From: Negativicutes bacterium
Lineage (GTDB): Bacteria > Bacillota > Negativicutes > Anaeromusales > Anaeromusaceae
Reading direction: 5' to 3'
DNA length: 64,000 bases
Assembly: GCA_009929485.1 (NCBI GenBank)
Contig: SAAJ01000002.1
Coordinates: 1 to 64,000, forward strand
The notes under the pieces are model-generated. The model was not told where the DNA came from, ran no database searches, and saw only the letters and a list, made by a program, of their open reading frames with translations. A program made the translations under genes and the position numbers. This document shows positions 27,674-36,460 of the stretch, in pieces. How positions within the stretch are numbered: the first letter of the stretch is position 1; the number at the start of each line of letters is the position of its first letter.

Positions 27674-28531
27674 TTATTTCTTCATTTTGGTAACAGGCAC
27701 AAACCCATTCTTTTCAGCATAGCTTTCTTGGAACTCTTTGCTGGTCACGAAATCAATAAAGGCTTTAATCGCCCCCGTAGGCTCGCCTTTGGTGAACATA
27801 CGACCGAAGGTAAAGACCGGATACTGACCATTTACAACGCCGTCAATGGAGTACTTCACGCCGTTATACGCAAGAGCCTTGATGCTGTCATCCACATAGG
27901 CCGCATCCACATAGCCGATAGCGCCGGGAGTGCTGGCAATAGCCGCCCGTACAGCGCCGTTGGAATCCTGAATAACCGCATTATCCGTAAAGGCTGCATT
28001 TTTCAGCACCACTTCGGCAATAGTCGCCCGGGAACCGGAAGATTTAGAGCGATGAATCAGGGTAATTTTCTGATCCTTACCGCCAACTTCTTTCCAGTTC
28101 GTGATTTTGCCAGTCATGATATCTGTATACTGCTGTTGGGTCAAGTTATCAACCGCAACATCTTTGTTAACGATGAAAATAAAAGGAATGCCTACCAGTT
28201 TATGTTCCACAAGGCCTTTGTCTTTCAGGCTGTCTTGAATGGCTACGTCCGAGTTGCCGATATTGACCGCTCCGGAAGCCACTTGGTTCTGACCGGTAAA
28301 GGAACCGCCGCCGGCGATATTCACCGTAACCTTGGCGTATTTTTTCTGGAATTCTTCTTGACCGGATTTCAACAGCGGCAACAGCGCCGTCGAGCCAGCA
28401 GCCGTTACAGTACCCTGTACCTCTGCCGTTTTGCCTGCATCCTTGGAACCGCCGCAACCAGCCACCAAACCAACGCCCAACATCAGCGCTAAAGCTGCCG
28501 CCCACATTTTCGACTTACGAAATACGTTCAT
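27674..28531 (-). CDS. pstS: Phosphate-binding lipoprotein PstS
   Basis: The 285-aa extracytoplasmic phosphate receptor has a lipoprotein signal MNVFRKSKMWAAALALMLGV with lipobox VAGC at about residues 23-26. Phosphate-site segments are TAAGSTALLPLL, GGSFTGQNQVASGAVNIGNSD and HRSKSSGSRATIAE. It has its own PhoP-box promoter (28567-28620) and a terminator behind it, allowing higher expression than the permeases. Confidence 0.96.
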   Translation of the reverse strand: MNVFRKSKMWAAALALMLGVGLVAGCGGSKDAGKTAEVQGTVTAAGSTALLPLLKSGQEEFQKKYAKVTVNIAGGGSFTGQNQVASGAVNIGNSDVAIQDSLKDKGLVEHKLVGIPFIFIVNKDVAVDNLTQQQYTDIMTGKITNWKEVGGKDQKITLIHRSKSSGSRATIAEVVLKNAAFTDNAVIQDSNGAVRAAIASTPGAIGYVDAAYVDDSIKALAYNGVKYSIDGVVNGQYPVFTFGRMFTKGEPTGAIKAFIDFVTSKEFQESYAEKNGFVPVTKMKK

Positions 28532-28566
28532 TTCATACCCTCCCGCTAAATTTTTAGGACAGTTTT

Positions 28567-28620
28567 ATTCTAGCGCTGAGGAATCTCTTTTGTGTTACGT
28601 ATATGTTAAGTCTGTGTTAA
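28567..28620 (-). promoter_or_regulatory. PhoP-box promoter of pstS
   Basis: Minus-strand repeats TTAACA (28615-28620), TTAACA (28604-28609) and GTAACA (28593-28598) lie at 11-bp spacing. After 20 bp comes TAGAAT (28567-28572). The geometry is identical to the pstC promoter. Confidence 0.88.
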
Positions 28621-28642
28621 GGAACCACTTCGTTCTAAAATA

Positions 28643-29779
28643 TCAGCGTTTACGCCGCAGCAACGCTAGCGCCGCCGTCGCCACTGCCGCAGCCGCAGCC
28701 GGGCGTCGCAGCGCTTCTGCTTCCTTGCGCAGCTTCTCCACCTGTTCCGGCCTGGTCAATAACGTCGTAACTCCGTCCTTTAATTCCTGACGGTTTTTCG
28801 CCCACAAAGCAACGCCTCGTTGCGTCAAAAATACGGCATTTTCCCATTCCTGTCCAGGAATAGGCTCATACAACAGAAGCGGCGTTTCACTCACCAAGGC
28901 TTCGCACACAGTCAAAGCTCCCGGCTTAGTCACTAGCATGGCGGCCGCCCGCATCAACTCTGGAATGCGGTCTGTATAGCCCAAAACACGCACGGCATGG
29001 CGCAAACTTTTCGTTTCTTCCTGCAATTTCTCCTGCAATTCTTTGTTTTTTCCAGCTAAAACAACAAACTGCAGCGGCAGTTTCAGTTCATCCATACTGG
29101 CCAGAGCCTGGCGAATACCTCCCATGCCCAAGCCGCCGCCCATCAAGAGCACCAGCGGCTGATCCGCCGCCAAAGACAACTCCCCTAGAATCCCTCTGCC
29201 GCCCGCATTGGCCGTAAACTGCGGATGGACCGGAATACCGCTGGCGTAAATGCGTCTGGCCGGCACTCCCAACGCAGACAATTCCCTCTTGATTTCCGGC
29301 GCAGCCACAAAATACGCGTCTACATGCTCATACACCCAGAGGCGATGTACGGCAAAATCGGTAATAACCCCTACCAAGGGCGCTCGCAGGCGTCGGCTGT
29401 CTCGCAAGTACGCCGCTGCACCGCAAGGAAAAGGATGCGTAGCAATAATCAAATCCGGCCTATGACGGCGCACCAGCTGCGCCATCCCTCCCTGTAATAC
29501 CCGCGCCAACAGGCCCTGCGCCTTAAACCCGGGAAGAGGCGCCTGCGACACCCGATACACCAAATCATACATATTGGGAGACAGTTCGAGCATCTTCAAA
29601 TAGGCTTCCTTCATAAAAGCCGCTAAATAGGAATCCGTATCTTCCATGAAATCGGCAATGGTTATCTGCAGATTATCCTGGCGTCGCGCCAGCTCCGCTG
29701 CAATAGCCCTGGCCGCTTGATGATGGCCAGAGCCAATGGATGCTGATACAATTAAAACCCGTTTCTTCGCTGCTGCCAT
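28643..29779 (-). CDS. MGDG synthase/UgtP-like glycosyltransferase
   Basis: The 378-aa protein resembles processive diacylglycerol glucosyltransferases and plant MGDG synthases (GT28, MurG-like fold). The N-terminal domain begins VLIVSASIGSGHHQAARAIAAEL, followed by ATHPFPCGAAAYL and the linker GVITDFAVHRLWVYEHVDAYFVAAPE. The C-terminal nucleotide-sugar domain has LLMGGGLGMGG and TKPGALTVCEAL. It probably makes membrane glycolipids, perhaps as a phosphate-sparing lipid, since it sits directly beside pstS; that link is inference. It diverges from phoR. Confidence 0.88.
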   Translation of the reverse strand: MAAAKKRVLIVSASIGSGHHQAARAIAAELARRQDNLQITIADFMEDTDSYLAAFMKEAYLKMLELSPNMYDLVYRVSQAPLPGFKAQGLLARVLQGGMAQLVRRHRPDLIIATHPFPCGAAAYLRDSRRLRAPLVGVITDFAVHRLWVYEHVDAYFVAAPEIKRELSALGVPARRIYASGIPVHPQFTANAGGRGILGELSLAADQPLVLLMGGGLGMGGIRQALASMDELKLPLQFVVLAGKNKELQEKLQEETKSLRHAVRVLGYTDRIPELMRAAAMLVTKPGALTVCEALVSETPLLLYEPIPGQEWENAVFLTQRGVALWAKNRQELKDGVTTLLTRPEQVEKLRKEAEALRRPAAAAAVATAALALLRRKR

Positions 29780-29846
29780 TTTTCACACTCCGTCCGCTAG
29801 GGCCGCTCTCTCTTGAAAAAAAGCGCCTGCTTTGACTATACCTTGC

Positions 29847-29875
29847 TTCACAACAGGAAAAAACCTGCTTACTAT
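29847..29875 (+). promoter_or_regulatory. Candidate phoR promoter
   Basis: TTCACA (29847-29852), 17 bp, TACTAT (29870-29875). The spacer contains the palindrome CAGG-AAAAAA-CCTG. About 130 bp precede the phoR start. No PhoP repeats are seen here. Confidence 0.5.
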
Positions 29876-30002
29876 TAATTCTTTGTAAATCTTCGCTCCT
29901 GCGCTCTTGCGCAGTCCGCTATAGAAGCTTATCATCTATGTAATGATGGTTCATTGCCAAATCTCTTATATTTTACTCCATCAGGGAGGTTAATGCCAGA
30001 TT

Positions 30003-31844
30003 ATGAGTATAAAAGGAATTAACACTCGTCTTAGCTTGGCCTTGTTGCTGCTGATTCTTGTCACAGTCGGCTCCTTAGGAGGCTACTTGTTATGGCGCAC
30101 CCACGACCACACCGTACAGCTATTGACAAATTCATTGACCTTGCAAGCCCTCACTACCCGCCAATACATTGAAAAAGATTTGCCGTTTCCTGCACAATAC
30201 CCCAAGCTGCAGGACGAAGCGCAGCGACTTGCGGCGGAAACCGGCTTGCGCATTACCGTAGTACTGGCTAACGGCACAGTGGTAGCCGATTCTTGGGAAC
30301 GCCCGGAAACACTGGATAACCACGGCAATCGTCCGGAAGTCAGCGGCGCCCTCGAAGGACATCCGTCACAAACTTCCCGTTACAGCGACACGCTGCGCGA
30401 AAATCTTCTCTATGTGGCAGTACCTGTTTTGCAAGACGGCCGCACCATCGGCGTTGTACGCATCGCCGGAACCCTCGCCAGCATTGAAGCCACGTTCCAA
30501 CAGCTGCAAACCGTCATGCTCTGGGCGCTGCTGCTTACTTCCATATTGGCCGTTTTGGTCGGCATGCGTCTAGCCAAGCAATTCACAGCTCCCATTGAGG
30601 AAATTACCGCTGTCGCCCGAGAAATCGCCGGAGGAAATTGGGAAAAGAGAGCCCATATCCGCACTGGCGACGAGGTGGAAGTGCTCGCCCATACGCTCAA
30701 TCAACTAACTTCTCATTTAGATGACAAAGTGAAAGAAATGGCCGCGGAAAAGCACAAATTAGAGCTAATTCTAGAGCACATGGAGAACGCTGTACTGCTT
30801 CTTGATCGTTACGGACGCATTACCTCCATCAATCGTCAAGGCCGCGAGCTCTTCAACCTGCAACCCCATCTTCTGGGACAACATAACTTGCAAGTTATCG
30901 GCAACGGTTCCCTGGAGCAAGGCATCCAAAGCGTCTTGCACCTGCAAGAAACGCAAAGCATTGAACTGCAGCTCAACCTGCATGGCCGGCGCCATGTTTT
31001 CCAGGTTTTCCTCGCCCCCCTTCCGGAAAGCAGCGGCAGCAAAGAAGGCGTGCTCGCCGTCTTCCACGATATTACCGCTTTGCAGGAACTATATGAGCGG
31101 CAGACTGATTTCGTGGCTAACGCCTCCCATGAGCTGGCCACACCGCTGACCGCCATTAAAGGCTTTGCGGAAACCTTACTGGACGGAGCGCTGGAAAACC
31201 CCGAATTAAGTCAAAAGTTCATTTCCATCATCCATACTGAGTCAGCCCGCATGCATCGCCTGGTAACGGATTTGCTGCAGCTGGCCAAACTCAGTTCCAA
31301 AGAATATCTGCAAAAAGTCACGCTGCAGCCCACCTCTCTTGCGCCGCTTTTTGAAAGCGTCGTCAATGAAATGGGCGGCCTCGCCCAACACAAGGAGCAG
31401 CTGCTGCTTTGGGAAGGACCTAGCGAGCCGCTTTGGATACAAGCTCAAGCCGACTGGTTCAAGCAAGCCTTGGTTAACTTAGTCCATAATGCGATTAAGT
31501 ATACTCCAAAAGGCGGCAAAATCCTGCTTAAAGCCTGGAAAGAAGCCAATGAGATTCACATTTTGATTAAAGACAGCGGCATCGGCATTCCCGCCTCAGA
31601 GCTTCCGTATATTTTCGACCGCTTTTTCCGAGTTGAAAAAGCGCGGACCCGCGAGGCCGGCGGCTCCGGCTTGGGCTTATCCATTGTAAAATTCATTGTG
31701 GACATGCATCATGGACGCATTGAAGTTCAAAGCCAGCCAGACGCAGGAACCTCCATGCTGCTGCATTTCCCGCTGTTGCGCCAGCCTGATTTCGCTCCTA
31801 AACGCAACGCACAAAACGGCGGCAAAATTTATAACATCGAATAA
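30003..31844 (+). CDS. phoR: PhoR-like sensor histidine kinase
   Basis: The 613-aa membrane kinase has TM1 at about 8-30, an extracellular sensor domain at 31-170, TM2 at about 171-190 and HAMP to about 240. A PAS domain spans about 250-360. The HisKA domain has the phosphorylated His376 in NASHELATPLTAIKGFAETLLDG, and an ATPase domain carries NAIKYTP, DSGIGIP, FDRFFRVEKARTREAGGSGLGLSIV. The arginine usual after the H-box HEL is alanine here (HELAT). The domain order matches PhoR/WalK. Given pst genes and PhoP boxes nearby, it probably partners the response regulator at 52.3 kb. It is the other long plus-strand gene. Confidence 0.9.
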   Translation: MSIKGINTRLSLALLLLILVTVGSLGGYLLWRTHDHTVQLLTNSLTLQALTTRQYIEKDLPFPAQYPKLQDEAQRLAAETGLRITVVLANGTVVADSWERPETLDNHGNRPEVSGALEGHPSQTSRYSDTLRENLLYVAVPVLQDGRTIGVVRIAGTLASIEATFQQLQTVMLWALLLTSILAVLVGMRLAKQFTAPIEEITAVAREIAGGNWEKRAHIRTGDEVEVLAHTLNQLTSHLDDKVKEMAAEKHKLELILEHMENAVLLLDRYGRITSINRQGRELFNLQPHLLGQHNLQVIGNGSLEQGIQSVLHLQETQSIELQLNLHGRRHVFQVFLAPLPESSGSKEGVLAVFHDITALQELYERQTDFVANASHELATPLTAIKGFAETLLDGALENPELSQKFISIIHTESARMHRLVTDLLQLAKLSSKEYLQKVTLQPTSLAPLFESVVNEMGGLAQHKEQLLLWEGPSEPLWIQAQADWFKQALVNLVHNAIKYTPKGGKILLKAWKEANEIHILIKDSGIGIPASELPYIFDRFFRVEKARTREAGGSGLGLSIVKFIVDMHHGRIEVQSQPDAGTSMLLHFPLLRQPDFAPKRNAQNGGKIYNIE

Positions 31845-31863
31845 CCAAGGCTACGAGAATTGA

Positions 31864-31909
31864 ACAAGAGTAAAGGGAGAACCGGAGGGCACGCAAGAGG
31901 GTTACGGAT
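31864..31909 (+). repeat. Dispersed purine-rich repeat, copy 2
   Basis: The segment AAGAGTAAAGGGAG, then AACCGGAGGGCACGCAAGAGG and GTTACGG is closely similar to the copy at 13868-13916. It starts 20 bp after the phoR stop. Confidence 0.55.
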
Positions 31910-31926
31910 ACGATATTTAAAATCAA

Positions 31927-31955
31927 TTTCGCGTCTTTCGTGTATTTCGCGGTTC
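31927..31955 (+). repeat. 29-bp dispersed repeat, copy A
   Basis: The 29-mer beginning TTTCGCGTCTTTCG and ending TTTCGCGGTTC is identical to 60143-60171. It lies directly after the purine-rich repeat, downstream of phoR. Confidence 0.85.
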
Positions 31956-31978
31956 ATTCTACAAATTTTGGCACATCA

Positions 31979-32026
31979 AAAAAGCTCTTCTTGCAAGCAA
32001 TCCCGCTTACAAGAAGAGCTTTTTAG
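31979..32026. terminator. Bidirectional terminator after phoR
   Basis: The stem AAAAAGCTCTTCTTG with its complement CAAGAAGAGCTTTTT is separated by about 20 nt. It can serve phoR and the convergent UbiB gene. Confidence 0.82.
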
Positions 32027-32127
32027 CATACCAGAAAGCATACATTTTCGAAGCCACGAAGTCAAGTAATCCCTTGTGTATTTTCATATATTTTCCCTAT
32101 TCCCACCTGCTCCTATTGAATTTCACC

Positions 32128-32185
32128 TTCTCCCGCAGCCCTCCTGCGTACCTCCCTCGACTCCGGTTCTCCTGTTCAAGCGCCT
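32128..32185 (-). repeat. Dispersed purine-rich repeat, copy 3 (inverted)
   Basis: On the minus strand it reads GAACAGGAGAACCGGAG, then GAGGGAGGTACGCAGGAGGG and CTGCGGGAG. These are the same units as copies 1 and 2, in inverted orientation relative to copy 2. Edges are approximate. Confidence 0.45.
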
Positions 32186-32196
32186 CCCTTGACGGC

Positions 32197-33855
32197 CTAG
32201 CGCCTCACTTGGCGAAAGATGCGCAAATACAGATATACCGAAGCGCTAATGGCGCCTAAAAGGAGCAAGTAGCCGGTCGTACGGATCAGGTCTTCAAAGG
32301 CCCCTTGGGCGCTCATCATGATGCCGGCGGTCACCACCAAGCTTGCAATTACCAGGCTGTACGCCACTGTATGCACCGCTCTTTGCAGGCTGTCGCCGAT
32401 ATGCTCCATGCCCCCGATTTCAATGGGAATGCGTTTTTCTCCCCGGGTCAGGGCCGATACATAGTATGGCAGCTCATGGCTGAAAATCTGCCACTTTTTC
32501 TTCAGTTCCAAGGCCTGTACGCTGAAATCCACTTCCAATTGTTGACGCACATAGGCTTCCAGCGCCTCTTCAACCGCCCGTTCCAGATTGATGTCCGGAT
32601 CCAGCCGCCGCGCTACCCCTTCCGTCATTGCCAGCGCTTTGGCAAAAAAGAGCATCCGCTCCGGCATGCGCACCCCATACCGCTGGGCCACCTTAAACAT
32701 ACTCGTCATAATGCCGCCCAGACCGCCGCTGCTATGACCGGCATCCAAGGCCATAAAAAGCAGTTCCGCCGTATCCTCATAATAGTTCTGCCAAGAAATG
32801 TCTCCCATTGGTTTTCCCATGGCAATGGAAACATTCATCAAGCCTTCTACATCCAAATTACGGATAGCCAGGAAGTTTTCAAAAAGCAGCCGCTGCATCC
32901 GGCTTTCCATGCGCCCAACCAGGCCGAAATCAAAATAAATGACATCGCCCAGCAAGTCAAAACGCAGATTTCCCGGATGCGGGTCCGCATGAAAAAAGCC
33001 ATATACAAACACTTGTCCTAAAAAGCTGTCTAGCAGGCTTCGCGCCCATTTTTTCCGCAGCGCCACCGGCTGCTTGAGAGCCTGTTCTAAAGACAACGCT
33101 TCAATGTATTCCATGGTCAGCACAGCCTGATTGCTCCATTCCGGCAAACAGGCTGGAATGCGGATGCGCCCGTCTTTAGGCAGCTTCCTGGCAAAGAGCG
33201 TCATATTCACCGCTTCTACGGCAAAATCCGTTTCCTTCTGCAGGCCATGAGCAAAAACAGACACCAGTTGTTCTAATGCGATAATACGCTTCACCTCAGG
33301 CTGCTCGCCGATGAAGGCCGCGGTACGCTTCAAAATCGCTAAATCCACTTCTATAGTATCTACCACGCCGGGTTTGCGTACTTTGACCACCACAACACGG
33401 CCATCCTGCAGCCGGGCGCGATGAATCTGCGCAATAGACCCCATGCCAAGCGGCTCTGGCTCCACCTGCAAAAAATCCTGCCGCCACGAAGGAAGATTAC
33501 TATCTAGAGCCGCTTCCACCTCGGCAAAGGGAATAGGGGCCACCTGCTCATGCAAGCGTTCCAAGGCTTCCAGTAAGAAATCCGGCAGCAAATCCGGCCG
33601 GCTGCTGAGAAACTGACCAAACTTAATGAAAGTAGGCCCCAATTCCTCCAACATCAACGGCAGTCGCTGCGACATAGTCCTGATTTTCTCCTGCTGTGCA
33701 TCCGTATAAAAATCTTTAGCTACCAGCAAGCCTTCGTCGCCTTTGCCCACCTGCCGCCAATCCAGATCACGCAAAAGAAAGCCAAAGCCATGACGAATGA
33801 AAACGCGGGCAATCTCTCGTGTCCGTTCACGCAGCGCCGCTTTTTGCACACTCAT
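32197..33855 (-). CDS. UbiB/AarF (ABC1) family atypical kinase
   Basis: The 552-aa protein has the UbiB-type kinase-like domain: LGPTFIKFGQFLSSRPDLLP (KxGQ motif), PLGMGSIAQIHRARLQDGRVVVVKVRKPGV (Ala-rich loop and lysine), GFFHADPHPGNLR (catalytic loop) and YFDFGLVGRM (metal-binding DFG). Two C-terminal membrane helices lie at about 490-545. Relatives act in isoprenoid quinone or lipid metabolism as ATPases; the substrate here is unknown. It follows citXG by 57 bp in the same direction, though a functional link is not evident. Confidence 0.9.
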   Translation of the reverse strand: MSVQKAALRERTREIARVFIRHGFGFLLRDLDWRQVGKGDEGLLVAKDFYTDAQQEKIRTMSQRLPLMLEELGPTFIKFGQFLSSRPDLLPDFLLEALERLHEQVAPIPFAEVEAALDSNLPSWRQDFLQVEPEPLGMGSIAQIHRARLQDGRVVVVKVRKPGVVDTIEVDLAILKRTAAFIGEQPEVKRIIALEQLVSVFAHGLQKETDFAVEAVNMTLFARKLPKDGRIRIPACLPEWSNQAVLTMEYIEALSLEQALKQPVALRKKWARSLLDSFLGQVFVYGFFHADPHPGNLRFDLLGDVIYFDFGLVGRMESRMQRLLFENFLAIRNLDVEGLMNVSIAMGKPMGDISWQNYYEDTAELLFMALDAGHSSGGLGGIMTSMFKVAQRYGVRMPERMLFFAKALAMTEGVARRLDPDINLERAVEEALEAYVRQQLEVDFSVQALELKKKWQIFSHELPYYVSALTRGEKRIPIEIGGMEHIGDSLQRAVHTVAYSLVIASLVVTAGIMMSAQGAFEDLIRTTGYLLLLGAISASVYLYLRIFRQVRR

Positions 33856-33912
33856 AGCTTCGCCCCCTTTTGACTTCGCTTCTTTAAGAGGAGAATTCGC
33901 CCTGCATCTATG

Positions 33913-35295
33913 TCATTCCTGCTCGTACCGCCAGTCTTCCAGACGATGCAAAAACCAAGTTACCGCCAGCATGTCCGCCGCCCCGCCAGGGCTGATATTC
34001 CGCGCAATAAACAGCGCATCCATCTTAGCTAAGCGCTGCTGCCCGTCGACAGCCAGCATGCCTCCGGAAGCTAAAACCGCCGTCGTCTGCTGGCGTACCC
34101 AGCCGCGCATCGTTTCTACATCATGGCGATTCATGACTGTAGTATCATCAACAGTCATAAATAGTTCCAGCAACGTCTGCACTAAAGCGTCGTTGACGCT
34201 CAGTCCAGCCGCCAACGCTTCTCGCAGTTTCGGCAGACCGCATAAGCGCACAGCCGGCAGAGCCGCCGCCACTTCGCCGCGAATACCCTGCACGCCATAT
34301 TCCAGATACAAGCGTTCGCCAGCTGTCAGTTCTTCCGGCTTTTTACGAGCCAGAGACTTCAACTCCGCTTCCACAATACCTTGCACCATTTCTGCCGCCG
34401 CAGTTAAAACCGCCTCCGCATGCAGCGGCTCCCCTTTATGCAGCACCCAGGCTGCCGCCGCCACCGCCAGCCCCAAGGAAAAGAGCAAGCCTTTTTGCGT
34501 ATTGACGCCTCGTGTAGCCGCCAGCATAGACCTTTCCCCTTCCAGGCCGAGCACGCGCAGCAAGGGCAACAGCTCCTCCAGCGTCCCTTTGTGGCGAAAA
34601 GCCGCTTCCGCACAGCGGCCCAGTGTATGAGACAACGCCGCAGAGCTAGACAAAAACGTGAAAATATCCATATCTTGATGAGCCCCGCTGTTAGCGCGGT
34701 CCACCAATCCCGGGGCCGGTGTGGCAGCCACTTCATACAGCATCGCCTCTACCGCCAAAACAGCCAACTTTTCCGCCGCCGGACGTACGCGCCTGGTTTG
34801 TTCCGCCTGAAAGGAAAGCAATTTTTGCTGCACCGCAATCGCCAGCTCCGCTGCCGAGTGTCGTCTCTCCCTCATACACAGCCGCGCGTCAGCCGCGCAG
34901 AGCAAGCACGAGCGGTGACGTCCCTGTTGCTGCCGCGACAAAAGCTCTCCATCCGCAGTAAATACGTCAATATCCCATAAACGCCCGTAACTGCGGCTTT
35001 CTTCCAATTCTACCGCCGCCGCCTTAATTTCCGCCGCCGCCGCGTCAAGGGCCAGCAAAATTTCCGGACCTGTAGTCGCATAGGTACGTTCTTCCGCAGC
35101 CACCGTAAAAAGCGCGCCTAAAGCATCCGCCGCCGCCCGACACAAGGAGCGGAGAACTTCACTATCCTTGATTGGCCCCGGAATATTCAAGGTAATGCTG
35201 ACCAACGGCAAGGCAGTGCGCAAACGCAGCGCCTGCTGGCGCTCTTGCCTAGCCTCTTTAGCCGCCAGCACCTCTTCTAATGTAAGCTGTTCCAC
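33913..35295 (-). CDS. citXG: CitX-CitG fusion: citrate-lyase-type prosthetic group synthesis and transfer
   Basis: The 460-aa bifunctional protein joins two activities. Residues about 10-165 are CitX-like (VSITLNIPGPIKDS, ending in SCLLC), which attaches the phosphoribosyl-dephospho-CoA arm to the acyl-carrier subunit CitD. Residues about 170-455 are CitG-like, making triphosphoribosyl-dephospho-CoA (TPAPGLVDRANSGAHQDMDIFTF; RGVNTQKGLLFSLGL). The start is GTG, 7 nt after AAGGGG. It follows citC and completes the lyase set. Fused CitXG is known in some bacteria. Confidence 0.93.
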   Translation of the reverse strand: MEQLTLEEVLAAKEARQERQQALRLRTALPLVSITLNIPGPIKDSEVLRSLCRAAADALGALFTVAAEERTYATTGPEILLALDAAAAEIKAAAVELEESRSYGRLWDIDVFTADGELLSRQQQGRHRSCLLCAADARLCMRERRHSAAELAIAVQQKLLSFQAEQTRRVRPAAEKLAVLAVEAMLYEVAATPAPGLVDRANSGAHQDMDIFTFLSSSAALSHTLGRCAEAAFRHKGTLEELLPLLRVLGLEGERSMLAATRGVNTQKGLLFSLGLAVAAAAWVLHKGEPLHAEAVLTAAAEMVQGIVEAELKSLARKKPEELTAGERLYLEYGVQGIRGEVAAALPAVRLCGLPKLREALAAGLSVNDALVQTLLELFMTVDDTTVMNRHDVETMRGWVRQQTTAVLASGGMLAVDGQQRLAKMDALFIARNISPGGAADMLAVTWFLHRLEDWRYEQE

Positions 35296-35401
35296 ACGAT
35301 GACCCCTTTACTCAACTGCTGTAAATTCCGTTTCAGCATACTACAACAAAGCTGCCTGCACAAGATGCACGCAGCTTCCTCTTCAAAACACAAATTGTAA
35401 A

Positions 35402-36457
35402 TCAATGACGCGAATCGCTGGCGCGAATGGCCGCCAACACTTCCGCCGCTGCAGAAGAGCGCAAATAGCGCAGCGTGCTCTCCGGCACCAACGGCGCTAC
35501 TTGTTCCCACCCAGCGCCTTGACGCAAGAGTTCCCTGACTCGAGAAGCGCTGATCGGCTCGCTTCCTTCCGCCAGACGCGGTATTTCCACTACCTTTACG
35601 CCATACGAAGGCAGTACTTCCTGCAACGCTTGATTATAAGCCCTAGTCACCTCGCAATAGGGCTCCTCGCCGACATAACGCACAGACACGCCCAAACCTG
35701 GCGCGATATAGCTGCCAAAAACATGAGCATCCAAACGAGTTTGGGCAATAACCGTATCTTCGCCGCGCGTAAAATAATCAGGAAAAGTCGCAGCGGAAAT
35801 AATGTATTTACCGGCTTCCACCACTCGTACGTTGGGCAGATGGGATACCCCCTCCTGTACCAAGCGCAGGCGCACGGCAAAAGGAAAGAGCGAACGATCC
35901 TCGCTGACTACCAGCACCACTACACCGGCATGAGCCGCAGCCGCCCGGGCAATTACCGCCTGGTGCCCGCGGGTGAAAGGATTGCAATTAACCACAAGAG
36001 CCGCCCTGTCGCCTTCAGGCAAATCGCCTACTGCGGCAGACAAGCGTTTTACTTCATCCTGAACAGAACCCAGACCGCCTTCCAGCAGCACCGCCTGAGG
36101 CTCTACCCGCGCCAGCTCGCGAAAACCCAAGCCGGTAAACTGAGGCGCCGCCGTCGGCTTCGTGAAAATAAAAAAGTGCCGCACTCCCGCTTCGCCGCCT
36201 TGACGCATTAAGGCGGAAACGATGGTCGCCGTCAGCCCCTCGCCCTGCAAATCCGGATGCACGGCGATATTGCGCAGCACTTCGCCGCCCCGGGAGCCAG
36301 TGGCAATCATCTGTCCATCTTGATAAAGAGCGATAGTATGCTCCACTGTCGCCGGATCGTAAGCAAGGCCAAAAGCGGTGAGGAATTCCCTCACCGCTTG
36401 ACTTTGCCTGGGGTTATTGCGATTGATGACCCGTTCTTCCCATTGTCCCCAGGCCAT
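35402..36457 (-). CDS. citC: [Citrate (pro-3S)-lyase] ligase
   Basis: CitC acetylates the prosthetic group of the acyl carrier subunit, activating the lyase. The 351-aa length is typical. It has an N-terminal GNAT-like domain (about 1-130, HPDLQGEGLTATIVSALM) and a C-terminal nucleotidyltransferase domain with NCNPFTRGHQAVIARA (HxGH-like) and ISASRVRELL. Its start overlaps the citF downstream region with a 3-nt gap. In citramalate lyase systems the same ligase activity is required. Confidence 0.94.
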   Translation of the reverse strand: MAWGQWEERVINRNNPRQSQAVREFLTAFGLAYDPATVEHTIALYQDGQMIATGSRGGEVLRNIAVHPDLQGEGLTATIVSALMRQGGEAGVRHFFIFTKPTAAPQFTGLGFRELARVEPQAVLLEGGLGSVQDEVKRLSAAVGDLPEGDRAALVVNCNPFTRGHQAVIARAAAAHAGVVVLVVSEDRSLFPFAVRLRLVQEGVSHLPNVRVVEAGKYIISAATFPDYFTRGEDTVIAQTRLDAHVFGSYIAPGLGVSVRYVGEEPYCEVTRAYNQALQEVLPSYGVKVVEIPRLAEGSEPISASRVRELLRQGAGWEQVAPLVPESTLRYLRSSAAAEVLAAIRASDSRH

Positions 36458-36460
36458 GGC

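Noticed and set aside
13868-32185. CRISPR-like array from the purine-rich repeats.
   Set aside because: The units are not regularly spaced, there are no unique spacers of constant size and no cas genes.
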